60,117 nucleotides of DNA from NCBI GenBank assembly GCA_026552855.1, contig JAPMTX010000149.1, forward strand, positions 1 to 60,117, written 5' to 3'. This stretch comes from Candidatus Methanoperedens sp. Its GTDB lineage: Archaea; Halobacteriota; Methanosarcinia; Methanosarcinales; Methanoperedenaceae. The notes below the pieces were generated by a model that worked only from the letters and a program-made list of their open reading frames with translations, ran no database searches and was not told where the DNA came from. The position numbers and the translations under genes are program-made. Shown in pieces: positions 19,345 through 27,481 of this stretch (the stretch's first letter is position 1; each line of letters starts with the position of its first letter).

Positions 19345-19468
19345 CTATCCGAGAAGTTAAAGCCACAGAAAGCACAGAGAACACAGAGACGTATTTAAAA
19401 TATCTCTGTGCCCTCTGTGTTCTCTGTGGCTCATTCGTAAATATACTATTGATTGATTTTTCGGATAG
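19345..19468. repeat. Nested inverted repeat with CACAGAG units
   Basis: An intergenic element between hypB and kbl. Inner arms (about 19361-19390 and 19404-19431) are built of repeated cacagag units: agccacagaaagcacagag pairs with ctctgtgttctctgtggct. Outer arms ctatccga (19345-19352) and tcggatag (19461-19468) also pair. It could form a long hairpin in the kbl transcript. It resembles intergenic repeats made of 8-10 base units that also occur at 29921 and 46764 here. Confidence 0.7.
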
Positions 19469-19471
19469 TAT

Positions 19472-20650
19472 CTAAATCAATTTCATCCTATTCCCAACTC
19501 TCTCAAAGATGGCAATCGCCTCATCCAGATCCTCTCTCGTGTGCTGTGCTATCACGATTATCCTGATCCTGGCTTTGTCCTTCGCCACAAGCGGGAACAC
19601 GATAGGCTTGGCGAAAAGCCCTTCATTGAATAATTCCCTTGAGAGTTGCATTGCAGTTCCGCTCTCACCAGCCATTACAGGCGTTATGGGCGTCTGGCTC
19701 CTGCCGATATCGAAACCCATATCGATCATGGCTTTTTTAAAATACCTGGTATTATCCCAGAGCCGCCTCAAATGCTCAGGTTCATCCTGCACCATCCGCA
19801 GAGCCTCCATGGTCGCCGCAGTCACGCAGGGCGGATGTGCTGTGGTGAATATGAAACTTCGTGCCGCATTGATGAGATATTCCCTCAGCTCCCGCCTGCC
19901 TGCGATATATCCTCCGAGGCTTCCGAAAGCCTTGCTCAGCGTGCCCATATCTATGTCCACCCTTCCCTCAAGCCCGAAATGGTCAACTATCCCCCTGCCG
20001 TCCTTACCCAGCACCCCGTCCCCGTGGGCGTCGTCCACCATCACCATTGCGTCGTGTTCTTCTGCCAGTTCCACTATCCTGTCAAGTGGCGCGATATCCC
20101 CGTCCATGCTGAACACACCGTCTGTAACGATGAGCCGCCGCCTTGTATCCTTTGTTTCCAGCAGGGCTTTCTTCAAGCCGTCCATGTCCAGGTGGGGGTA
20201 CACCATTCGTTTTGATTTGGTCAGCCTTACTCCGTCGATTATGCTCCCGTGGTTGAGCTCATCGCTGATAATGGCGTCCTCCTCTCCCATCAGTGCCTGG
20301 ATGGTGCCCCTGTTCGCAGCTATTCCTGCCACGAACACCAGTGAAGCCTCGGTGCGCTTGTACTCAGCCAGCATCTCCTCAAGCCTGATATGTACCTCCA
20401 TTGTGCCTGCTATCTGGCGCACTGCGCCAGCACCGTACCCCCAGCAGTCGATAGCAGCCTTCGCAGCCTCCCGCAGCCGCGGATGGTTCGCGAAGCCCAG
20501 GTAATTGTTGCTGCACATCATAAGCACCTCTTTCCCGTTCAGGATGACCCTGTTCTTCTGCTCGGTGCTCAGTACCGGAAGTTCGATGAACAAATTCTGT
20601 TCTTTCAGTTCGCGGATATTCTCCTTTAAAAAATCCATTCTGGCTGTCAT
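19472..20650 (-). CDS. kbl: Glycine C-acetyltransferase (2-amino-3-ketobutyrate CoA ligase)
   Basis: A 392-residue alpha-oxoamine synthase of PLP fold type I. The PLP lysine is K240 in GTLSKAFGSLGG; the family segments SNNYLGFANHP, DELNHGSIIDG and DDAHGDGVLG are present. The relatives Kbl and BioF are hard to separate by sequence, but the divergent threonine dehydrogenase gene points to Kbl, which cleaves 2-amino-3-ketobutyrate with CoA into glycine and acetyl-CoA. ATG 20650 is used; the codon for M5 is an alternative. Confidence 0.85.
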   Translation of the reverse strand: MTARMDFLKENIRELKEQNLFIELPVLSTEQKNRVILNGKEVLMMCSNNYLGFANHPRLREAAKAAIDCWGYGAGAVRQIAGTMEVHIRLEEMLAEYKRTEASLVFVAGIAANRGTIQALMGEEDAIISDELNHGSIIDGVRLTKSKRMVYPHLDMDGLKKALLETKDTRRRLIVTDGVFSMDGDIAPLDRIVELAEEHDAMVMVDDAHGDGVLGKDGRGIVDHFGLEGRVDIDMGTLSKAFGSLGGYIAGRRELREYLINAARSFIFTTAHPPCVTAATMEALRMVQDEPEHLRRLWDNTRYFKKAMIDMGFDIGRSQTPITPVMAGESGTAMQLSRELFNEGLFAKPIVFPLVAKDKARIRIIVIAQHTREDLDEAIAIFERVGNRMKLI

Positions 20651-20682
20651 ATGCTCTCACTCCTTTTCATTAGGTTCAGATA

Positions 20683-20698
20683 AACTATTTATATTGTA
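20683..20698 (+). promoter_or_regulatory. TATA box of tdh in the divergent kbl/tdh region
   Basis: The element aactatttatatt lies about 45 bases before ATG 20736. The kbl gene reads away on the other strand from 20650, so both threonine catabolism genes share an 85-bp control region. Confidence 0.45.
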
Positions 20699-20735
20699 CA
20701 GCCTCAAAACTAATTATAGTTTTTCGGCAGGTATT

Positions 20736-21767
20736 ATGAGAGCGGTAAGAAAGACAAAGGAAGGACAGGGGCTGGAGCTTGTCGATATCCAGATCCCTGA
20801 GCCAGAAGACCATGAAGTGCTTGTAAAGATCAGGGCATGTTCTCTGTGCGGTACTGACGTGCATATATACAACTGGGAACATCCCTGGTCTGAGGGAAGG
20901 ATAAAGCCGCCCCGTACTATTGGTCATGAGGTGTGCGGTGAAGTTGTAAAGACGGGTAAAGATGTAACGCTTGTGCAGGTAGGCGATCTTGTCTCTGCCG
21001 AATCCCATATCTTCGATGGGAAATGCCTGCAGTGCAGGATGGGGAACATGCATATCTGTCAGAACCTGAAATTCTTCGGCGTGGATGTTGACGGCTTTTT
21101 TGCCGAGTACGCCATCATACCTGAAACGAACGTATGGAAGAACCCGCCGGATATGCCCGTGGAGATAGCCACTCTGCAGGAATCCATCGGCAACAGCGTA
21201 TATACCGTGTTTAGCCAGGATGTTACCGCGAAAACCGTGGCAGTGTTCGGTGGAGGTCCCACTGCTCAGTTCGCTATCGGCATCCTCAAAGCCGCGGGCG
21301 CTGCCAGCATCATCGCCGTGGCAGGCTCAAAACTGCATCTTGACCTTGCAAAAAAGATGGGCGCCGACATTGTCGTTAACAGGCATGAGAATGACCCTGT
21401 GACGAAAATTCTGGAACTGGCAGGCGGGCTGGGCGCGGACGTGTTCCTTGAAATGTCGGGAAGCGGAGCCGCGCTCAATCAGGGGCTGAAAGCCTTACGA
21501 CCGAGGGGCAGCGCCTCGGTGCTGGGGCTGCCAACGAAAGATGTGTGCATCGATATGGCGAAGGACTTTGTCATGAAGGATATCACTGTCCGGGGCGTAT
21601 ACGGAAGGAAGATATGGGATACATGGCTCGTAACATCGAGACTTCTCTCATCGGGGAAGTTCGATCCAACGCCTGTTATCACTCACAGGCTCAGGCTGGA
21701 TGATTTTGAGAAAGGGTTTGAGGCGATGATGTCGGGCGAGGCTGGGAAGGTGGTGATGTTCCCGTGA
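20736..21767 (+). CDS. tdh: L-threonine 3-dehydrogenase
   Basis: A 343-residue zinc-dependent medium-chain dehydrogenase. Catalytic zinc ligands begin at C38 (CSLCGTDVHIYNW) with GHE following; a structural zinc loop is seen in CLQCRMGNMHIC; NAD is bound by VFGGGPTAQFA. It oxidises threonine to 2-amino-3-ketobutyrate, the substrate of the divergent kbl product. The open frame extends 77 codons upstream over the kbl start, but ATG 20736 with the site ggcaggt is the family start. Confidence 0.9.
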   Translation: MRAVRKTKEGQGLELVDIQIPEPEDHEVLVKIRACSLCGTDVHIYNWEHPWSEGRIKPPRTIGHEVCGEVVKTGKDVTLVQVGDLVSAESHIFDGKCLQCRMGNMHICQNLKFFGVDVDGFFAEYAIIPETNVWKNPPDMPVEIATLQESIGNSVYTVFSQDVTAKTVAVFGGGPTAQFAIGILKAAGAASIIAVAGSKLHLDLAKKMGADIVVNRHENDPVTKILELAGGLGADVFLEMSGSGAALNQGLKALRPRGSASVLGLPTKDVCIDMAKDFVMKDITVRGVYGRKIWDTWLVTSRLLSSGKFDPTPVITHRLRLDDFEKGFEAMMSGEAGKVVMFP

Positions 21768-21810
21768 GATCGACGTCAAATGAAAATTATAATGGAGCGG
21801 TTTTGTCAAC

Positions 21811-22638
21811 TCAAATATCCAGTATAACTGCCCTCTGTTTATAATACTCAAATAACCGTCGTCCCCATTCTATCGCCTTTTTGTCGCGGCTGATAATATT
21901 GGTCGCAGTATCTGGTATTGCTCCATCTTTTTTGTATAACCCAAAAGAGAAGCACTTATCGGTAATGATCGTACCTGCTTTGAAATTTTCATCTGTTACC
22001 ATTAGCTTAAGGTTTTTATAATCAGCAAGTGTATTTATTTTACTTGAATACTGATCCCCTTTTAATTGCATAGCAACTTCCCTGCTTATGACAAGCTCAA
22101 CAGGTACGCCGTCGGTTACTCTCTTTTGCAGGATATCAACATGCCCCTGACTTATAATAGAAGAGATGCCGTAGATATATCTGGCTTCGTTAACAACATC
22201 TGCATAATTCCCATACACATTTAAGACTTTAACAGTGGTATCGCTGATGGTCTCCGAGTTAAATAGGTCGCCTATCTCATTTAACAGTGCGGCAGGTATT
22301 CCTTCAATGTAATGGTTTGCCCAGAAATTTCTGTGCCTTTTTGTAGATCCCAGGGCTCTGCTGAAGTCCTCCATCTTGAAAGTTATAACTTTGCCTAAAG
22401 GAGTGAGCTTATACTCATTATTTTGCCTCTCCAAGAGATGCATAGATTCTAATCTTCTGATTTTGGGAATGATGGCTTGAGAGCTACTGCCTGTTATTTC
22501 CCGTAGCTGCGAAAGCGTCTTATTGCCTTCACCCAAAGACAGCAGGGTTTCAGTCAGAAGTCTGGATCTGTATATTTGCTCGATTTCTTCTCTTGCGCTC
22601 TTATAAATTTCAAGTGCAGATAAGCCTTCGTGTCCCAT
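21811..22638 (-). CDS. FilR1-type winged-helix regulator
   Basis: A 275-residue archaeal regulator. Residues of about 25-90 are a winged helix (NKTLSQLREITGSSSQAIIPKIRRLES), and the rest matches the FilR1 middle domain (former DUF1724): VDILQKRVTDGVPVELVISREV, then LKLMVTDENFKAG and CFSFGLYKKDGAIPDT. FilR1 proteins in methanogens are linked to the filI/filR system that adjusts methanogenesis and filament growth. Its upstream region carries repeated TTAATC motifs (22776-22855), a possible operator. Confidence 0.8.
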   Translation of the reverse strand: MGHEGLSALEIYKSAREEIEQIYRSRLLTETLLSLGEGNKTLSQLREITGSSSQAIIPKIRRLESMHLLERQNNEYKLTPLGKVITFKMEDFSRALGSTKRHRNFWANHYIEGIPAALLNEIGDLFNSETISDTTVKVLNVYGNYADVVNEARYIYGISSIISQGHVDILQKRVTDGVPVELVISREVAMQLKGDQYSSKINTLADYKNLKLMVTDENFKAGTIITDKCFSFGLYKKDGAIPDTATNIISRDKKAIEWGRRLFEYYKQRAVILDI

Positions 22639-22775
22639 GTGGCTGGTTTATGGGGTTAATTGCTGATAAAAATTGCTATTTATCTCTAGAGATGTATTAG
22701 TAGTTGTTTAATTTGAGTTTATGAACTCTGCATATTTGGATAGTTATAAAATGAGTATGTTCGATAGTCATTCAT

Positions 22776-22855
22776 CTGATTGATGAAGATTAATCAATCA
22801 GATTAAGATTAATCGAAGCGACGAACTTTAATCAGTTTTATTAAAATTAATCACA
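22776..22855. promoter_or_regulatory. Cluster of TTAATC motifs, putative operator
   Basis: Between the FilR1-type regulator and the C39-like peptidase gene, the motif ttaatc occurs four times (about 22790, 22809, 22829 and 22849). The first lies in an inverted repeat with 9-bp arms, ctgattgat (22776-22784) and atcaatcag (22793-22801). A TATA-like element (aataaatatata, 22857-22868) follows at once. The placement upstream of a promoter suits a regulator-binding region. Confidence 0.5.
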
Positions 22856-22968
22856 GTAATAAATATATAGAAGGATTGCTTACGGATACTGTAGCCTTGT
22901 AACAATGGGTGGGAAAAACGCAGAGAACCACTGCGTTATGGGGCATGAAATACTAAAGGAGGTAAAAC

Positions 22969-24204
22969 ATGGCGGAAAATAAAGGAATACAATTAGGTGC
23001 ATTATTAGCAGTAGTGTTTCTAATGAGCATAATGTTAGTGCCTGCTGTAAATGCAAATTCATTACCTACATCGAATGAGAATGTTGTATCGGAGAAAAAA
23101 GCACTGGAGCATGCAACAGTATATATGTTGCAGGCTGTACTAGTGAATACAACTGGACTTGAAGAATGGAGAGGGGCGACGATAAATCCAGAACCTCTAA
23201 CATTATATGACATAAATGGCAAAAAACTCTTTTACGAATTCTCTGTAGATAAAAACGGCAATATGGTAGGGAGAATCAAGGTAAGTGCAAGTCCTGAACT
23301 TGGATCTTCTGTTCAAACTTTTGAGATAGGACCTCGTCGATGGAATGCCTCAACAGCAATTGAAAAATCCAAAGAGATTGCACAGCAGCAGTTTAATGGG
23401 AAAGCGGAGATTACATCAGCAAAACTGGTAGTTTATGGTTATCCTAATATCGGTGTAATGGTGACGTTAGTTGATCAAGCTGGCGGAAAGACCAGACTGT
23501 TCATAAATGCATTGGATTATTCAATAATACCTGATAAAGAACCAGGGGCTGACAGGATAGGTGTATGGTCGATTTATGAGCGTCTATCTGAAGCAAATAA
23601 ATCAAAGCACATAGCCGAATGGAACAAAGATGACAAATATGTAAGCTTTGTAAATGAAAAGGCTAAAACTATGGGCATCGAAAATTTAGCTCAGAGAACT
23701 CTATCAGAAAATGAGCTAAGTAGTCTGAAAAAGCAAGGAATTGGGATTACTGCAACTTCAGAGAAGATTCTTAATGTCCCACAGTACTATCAGGAGAACA
23801 GTAAAGGTTGTTGTGTAGCCAGTGCACAGATGATAGCGGCGTATTATGGAGTATCTCATACACAAGACCACATTGCCAGTATTATGGGATGCGGTGTTAC
23901 CGTAGGGTGTAATCCTGATCAAGAGCTGGTTTATTACAGAGGTGCAACCCCTGATGGTCTGGGTAAGACCCAATCTTGGTCAGATTCCACTCCAACATGG
24001 CTTGAGAACAAAAATTCTATTAACCAAGATAAACCATTGAGAAGTGCCACTCCAACGCATTGCAGAGTGAGTAGAGGATGGAGAGAATATACCAATATTT
24101 TTGGTACTTTAAAGCAGGATATATACAAAAATGACCCATTATGGGGAACAAGCTGGGAAAATTGGAATGACATAACACATGGCGATGACCTCTATGTGAT
24201 ATGA
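22969..24204 (+). CDS. Secreted C39-like peptidase
   Basis: A 411-residue protein with a signal peptide or N-terminal anchor (about residues 8-30). The C-terminal part begins VPQYYQENSKGCCVASAQMI, the pattern of the peptidase C39-like domain in which a Cys in the helix is the nucleophile, and a later THCRVSRGW may supply the histidine. The N-terminal 250 residues resemble the PepSY-like propeptide regions of similar Methanosarcina proteins. The strong site aaggagg lies before ATG 22969. Substrate unknown; the UPF0228 gene follows on the same strand. Confidence 0.7.
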   Translation: MAENKGIQLGALLAVVFLMSIMLVPAVNANSLPTSNENVVSEKKALEHATVYMLQAVLVNTTGLEEWRGATINPEPLTLYDINGKKLFYEFSVDKNGNMVGRIKVSASPELGSSVQTFEIGPRRWNASTAIEKSKEIAQQQFNGKAEITSAKLVVYGYPNIGVMVTLVDQAGGKTRLFINALDYSIIPDKEPGADRIGVWSIYERLSEANKSKHIAEWNKDDKYVSFVNEKAKTMGIENLAQRTLSENELSSLKKQGIGITATSEKILNVPQYYQENSKGCCVASAQMIAAYYGVSHTQDHIASIMGCGVTVGCNPDQELVYYRGATPDGLGKTQSWSDSTPTWLENKNSINQDKPLRSATPTHCRVSRGWREYTNIFGTLKQDIYKNDPLWGTSWENWNDITHGDDLYVI

Positions 24205-24301
24205 GCCAGCAAAAATGAAACATTAAGGGGAATAAATATTCCCCTTCTATTTTCTACATAATCCTTTTATTTATCTATATCATACAGAAAGAAGGTGACA
24301 A

Positions 24302-25321
24302 ATGAGACATAGGTGGTTAATAGCAATTGCGTTTTGTACAGCTATATTAGGTTTTATTTTTGTTGGTTATAATTATATTTATATCAATGACAAATTCCCA
24401 TCAGATAAGGATGCAAAAGAAATTGCTGAATGGAGATTGAGAAAGAGTATCCAAGAGATTGATCCAGTCTTCAAATCATGGGAGCACTCCACTCTTGGAG
24501 ACCCTGTTCTTGTAAGAACATTGGAAGGGGAGCCATCTTATTGGATAGTCCCGGTAACCTTTAAAGATAGAATCATTGGATATATAGATGTAGACAAAAA
24601 CAAATCAATCCCGAGATATGGGCAATTCTGTGAAAAACCTGAACTTTTGAGCGCCTGTCCGTCCATATTGGTGACCCCTGAAGAAGCAGCTGGGATGGCT
24701 AAAAATATTACTACAAAATATCCCGGCGCAAACGTAAGCGTTCCGATATTGGTTTACGATGGTGATCCGGGTAATGCTGTATGGATGCTTAAAGTTGAAG
24801 AAGAGGGGAAGATTATAAGTAGAATATATGTTACTCCAGTGGCAGGATTTGTCTATGAGAGAAAGGAGGGGGAAATAATTAAAAATGTTGCTGGTATTAA
24901 CATTGCATTTGAGGGGAGTACCTCTAAAAATGAAGTTAAATCGATTTTGGACAGCTACAACTTAATTTCACCTTATGAATTAAAATATAATGTTACTGGT
25001 ACCGGTCCATTCTTTTATACGATTATACAAGAAGGCGACTTTGAAACGATAAAAAACAATTTACAGAAAAAAGGAGTTAATCTACAGAAAACCTCTAAAA
25101 AAAGGAACGGACAGATCATTGTTATGGTAGATGGTATTCTACCTGAGAACCAGTTAATTCCAATATCTGAATCTTATAACTTGTCGTTAAAAAGATTCAT
25201 GTGGGTTACTATTGATTACAAAGGTTCTGATATTTCAGAAAAAGATGGAAGCACCTTAAAAGAAGGTTTGGAGAGAAATGAGAAAATCATTTATACTCAT
25301 TTAGAATATAGAAGAGGTTAA
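24302..25321 (+). CDS. UPF0228 family protein with PepSY-like N terminus
   Basis: A 339-residue protein with one N-terminal membrane anchor (residues 5-28), probably facing outside. The C-terminal 150 residues (AGINIAFEGSTSKNEVKSIL, SYNLSLKRFMWVTIDYKGSD and ERNEKIIYTHLEYRRG) match the UPF0228 family, which I know mainly from Methanosarcina. The N-terminal half (DAKEIAEWRLRKSIQEIDP, VTPEEAAGMAKNITTKYPG) looks like tandem PepSY-like modules, as in the upstream peptidase. The two genes may act together at the cell surface. Function unknown. Confidence 0.65.
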   Translation: MRHRWLIAIAFCTAILGFIFVGYNYIYINDKFPSDKDAKEIAEWRLRKSIQEIDPVFKSWEHSTLGDPVLVRTLEGEPSYWIVPVTFKDRIIGYIDVDKNKSIPRYGQFCEKPELLSACPSILVTPEEAAGMAKNITTKYPGANVSVPILVYDGDPGNAVWMLKVEEEGKIISRIYVTPVAGFVYERKEGEIIKNVAGINIAFEGSTSKNEVKSILDSYNLISPYELKYNVTGTGPFFYTIIQEGDFETIKNNLQKKGVNLQKTSKKRNGQIIVMVDGILPENQLIPISESYNLSLKRFMWVTIDYKGSDISEKDGSTLKEGLERNEKIIYTHLEYRRG

Positions 25322-25383
25322 CCATTTATAATTAGGGATGATGCATAAAATCAAATTACCTTGATAAGGATAAATGATATTAG

Positions 25384-25447
25384 GAAACAACGAACTTTGT
25401 GAATTTATAAACAGTTTAGTTTCGGATTTGTATCAGTTCGTTGTTTC
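25384..25447. terminator. Inverted repeat between convergent genes
   Basis: Perfect 13-bp arms, gaaacaacgaact (25384-25396) and agttcgttgtttc (25435-25447), flank a 38-base AT-rich loop. It sits exactly between the 3' ends of the UPF0228 gene and ftr, so it could end or protect both transcripts. Confidence 0.5.
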
Positions 25448-25473
25448 AGACTTTAGCTATGAATCTTCTCGGT

Positions 25474-26367
25474 TCAAAGCAGCTCGTGCAGATTGAACTT
25501 GTACGGACCCAGCGTGCCGCCGTAGTTCCCCGCGCTTATCTTCTTGATGCCGGGTATCTTGACAGCAGCCTCTATTCCGGCTTTGATGGATTTGCTTATC
25601 GCATCCACGCTCAGACCGTTGATCACGATCTCGTATATGGCGTTCACGTCAGGCGGGACCTTGGTATCTTTTATTTTGGATTTGAGGGTCGGGCTGAATT
25701 TCTCGTTCGTTGTGGCTTTCATGAACTTGTAGTTGGTAAAGCCAACTTTCGAGCCGCTTGCGACTATGCCGCCGGGGAAAGGAGTGATGGTCCCTTCAAG
25801 TTGGGCTATCGCATCCACCGCGTTCTCAGCAGCCGTAAGTGCTGCCATCTGGTTCTCTCCCATTATGAAGAAGTTCCCGCCCGCGATGCCTTCCTGCGCA
25901 CCCACGCCGTGCTCCGCGATGAACTCGCCCTGCATCATGGGGATTTTGTATGCTTTTCTTCCCCCGATATTAGTCTCTGATTCAAACCCATCGCCGAAGA
26001 ACTTGAGCTTGAACCCGGTATCGAACTGCTTCTCGGCATTGGGAAGCCCGTTCCACATCGCGGCTGTCGGAGCTGTGAGCACGCACTGTCCCAGGCGCTT
26101 TAAGAGCTGCTCTTCCAGAGCCTTGTAGCCGAACGTGCATATCTGGATGTAAGCGCCGGGTCTTCCGTCTGGCGTTTCGCCGCCGTTGACGACTTTCTCA
26201 ACTCCAGCCTCAGCCGGGCACATTATGACTGACGTGCCAAAGCCTGTGGCTTCCTGAGCGGCGACAAGCGCCCATCTCTTTGTCGCGCCTGTGATCAAAA
26301 CCCGTGCTATCTTTATCGGAAATGCTTCTGCGAATGTATCTTCTATCTCTACTCCGTTGAGTTCCAT
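25474..26367 (-). CDS. ftr: Formylmethanofuran:tetrahydromethanopterin formyltransferase
   Basis: A 297-residue Ftr with the family's start (ELNGVEIEDTFAEAFPIKIAR) and its normal length; GEFIAEHGVGAQEGIAGGN and FPGGIVASGSKVG are conserved. It moves the formyl group between methanofuran and H4MPT, a cytosolic step of methanogenesis that runs in reverse in anaerobic methane oxidation. The ribosome site gaggg precedes ATG 26367. It is alone, without other C1-pathway genes nearby, as is common in Methanosarcinales. Confidence 0.97.
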   Translation of the reverse strand: MELNGVEIEDTFAEAFPIKIARVLITGATKRWALVAAQEATGFGTSVIMCPAEAGVEKVVNGGETPDGRPGAYIQICTFGYKALEEQLLKRLGQCVLTAPTAAMWNGLPNAEKQFDTGFKLKFFGDGFESETNIGGRKAYKIPMMQGEFIAEHGVGAQEGIAGGNFFIMGENQMAALTAAENAVDAIAQLEGTITPFPGGIVASGSKVGFTNYKFMKATTNEKFSPTLKSKIKDTKVPPDVNAIYEIVINGLSVDAISKSIKAGIEAAVKIPGIKKISAGNYGGTLGPYKFNLHELL

Positions 26368-26455
26368 TATTATCCCTCTAACCCCGTTCTTCTCTGTATT
26401 ACTTAATATATGCTTCGAAATGTTTTGAGCGGCAGAAGAAAATAAAAACCGTTTT

Positions 26456-26731
26456 TTACTTCACCATCTCCTCAACGGTGCGGCATGCAAGTTCCTGCAT
26501 CCTCACCGAGGTTCTTCCCGCTCCAGAGAACTCATCGCGTGCCATTATGGTTGCAATCTCTTTGCCGAGCACGAAAATGGCGTGTTTGTGTTCAGCTTTG
26601 CTGCGGTGCACATGTATGGGACTTATCTGCAGGGATTGGTACTGCGAAAACTCACCTCTCCCGTTATCCTCAAAAAACCTCTTCATCTGCACCATCAGGG
26701 TGTGTAGCTGAATCAACTCTTCCTTGTGTAT
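26456..26731 (-). CDS. UPF0058 family protein, probable ATA start
   Basis: A small archaeal UPF0058 protein (SPIHVHRSKAEHKHAIFVLG and AGRTSVRMQEL are family marks), about 91 residues. Family members begin MHKEELIQLH. Here the frame reads ATA CAC AAG GAA GAG TTG, so the initiator position holds ATA at 26731, seven bases after a strong ggagg site. The first conventional start codon, TTG 26716, would drop five conserved residues and lie about 22 bases from the site. Function unknown; a domain binding nucleic acid has been suggested only by its small charged nature. Confidence 0.8.
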   Translation of the reverse strand: MHKEELIQLHTLMVQMKRFFEDNGRGEFSQYQSLQISPIHVHRSKAEHKHAIFVLGKEIATIMARDEFSGAGRTSVRMQELACRTVEEMVK

Positions 26732-26898
26732 AAGACCGCCTCCTATCTATTACTGTTCACTGCAGGCACAGTAATGTAGTATTTTAAAACAATTACTCAA
26801 TACTAAAACAGTTTGCACGGAAGTGGGTTTCCTATCTACTTAACTTAAAATTTACGATTTAATCTTAATGATTCATCATGACTGTTTTTGGAGCCCTT

Positions 26899-27393
26899 TT
26901 ACGGGCTCACTATGATTATCTGATGCTGCTTGCGCGGATACTCTTTAATGTATATCCCGTATGTCCCGGGTTGAGTGAACGTGTAGTTAACATACTGGTA
27001 ATTCCATCTCAATAATCCGCGACTCTCGTTCCATAAGTTCTGTTCGCTCAATATGGTAAGCTTTTCATCGGGCGTGGCGTCATTGATCCACGTCATGTTA
27101 TCCCCGACATGCATATTGAGTGTAAGGTTCTCATATGTGAAAGGTGTATAATTTAATTCAATTACCCTCTTGAACCCAAAATCCTGATCCACGAACGTTT
27201 TGTACGCGAGCGTTTTCCTGGGCGCCGGGGTGGGTGTAGGGATTGGAGTAGTAGGAACGACCGTGGGCTGTATAGTCTCTGTCACAGTAGGCTTTGCAGT
27301 CGGAGTTGGAGTGCCTGCAGGGGGGTTAACGCACCCAAGAAAAACCGACAATAAGATGATCAAGAGTATTGAAATTAATTTTGTGTTCTTCAT
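26899..27393 (-). CDS. Cupredoxin-like lipoprotein
   Basis: A 164-residue protein with a lipoprotein signal (LLSVFLGC, Cys near residue 21), a Thr/Pro-rich spacer of about 35 residues and a C-terminal beta domain. That domain (NLTLNMHVGDNMTWIND and FTQPGTYGIYIKEYPRKQH) has the strand pattern of blue copper proteins. The usual Cys ligand and upstream His of a type 1 copper site are absent, so copper binding is doubtful. It is lipid-anchored outside the membrane and might be a structural relative. Confidence 0.6.
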   Translation of the reverse strand: MKNTKLISILLIILLSVFLGCVNPPAGTPTPTAKPTVTETIQPTVVPTTPIPTPTPAPRKTLAYKTFVDQDFGFKRVIELNYTPFTYENLTLNMHVGDNMTWINDATPDEKLTILSEQNLWNESRGLLRWNYQYVNYTFTQPGTYGIYIKEYPRKQHQIIIVSP

Positions 27394-27481
27394 ACTTACC
27401 AGCTTTAAGATTCCGCTGTTAATAAATAATCTTATCGATTTATTTTTTCTGATAGTGGTTCATTAGAGAGGTTTATTATCA

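Noticed and set aside
20505..20735. 77-codon upstream extension of tdh
   Set aside because: It reads through the kbl start on the opposite strand; tdh homologues begin at MRAVRKTKEG.
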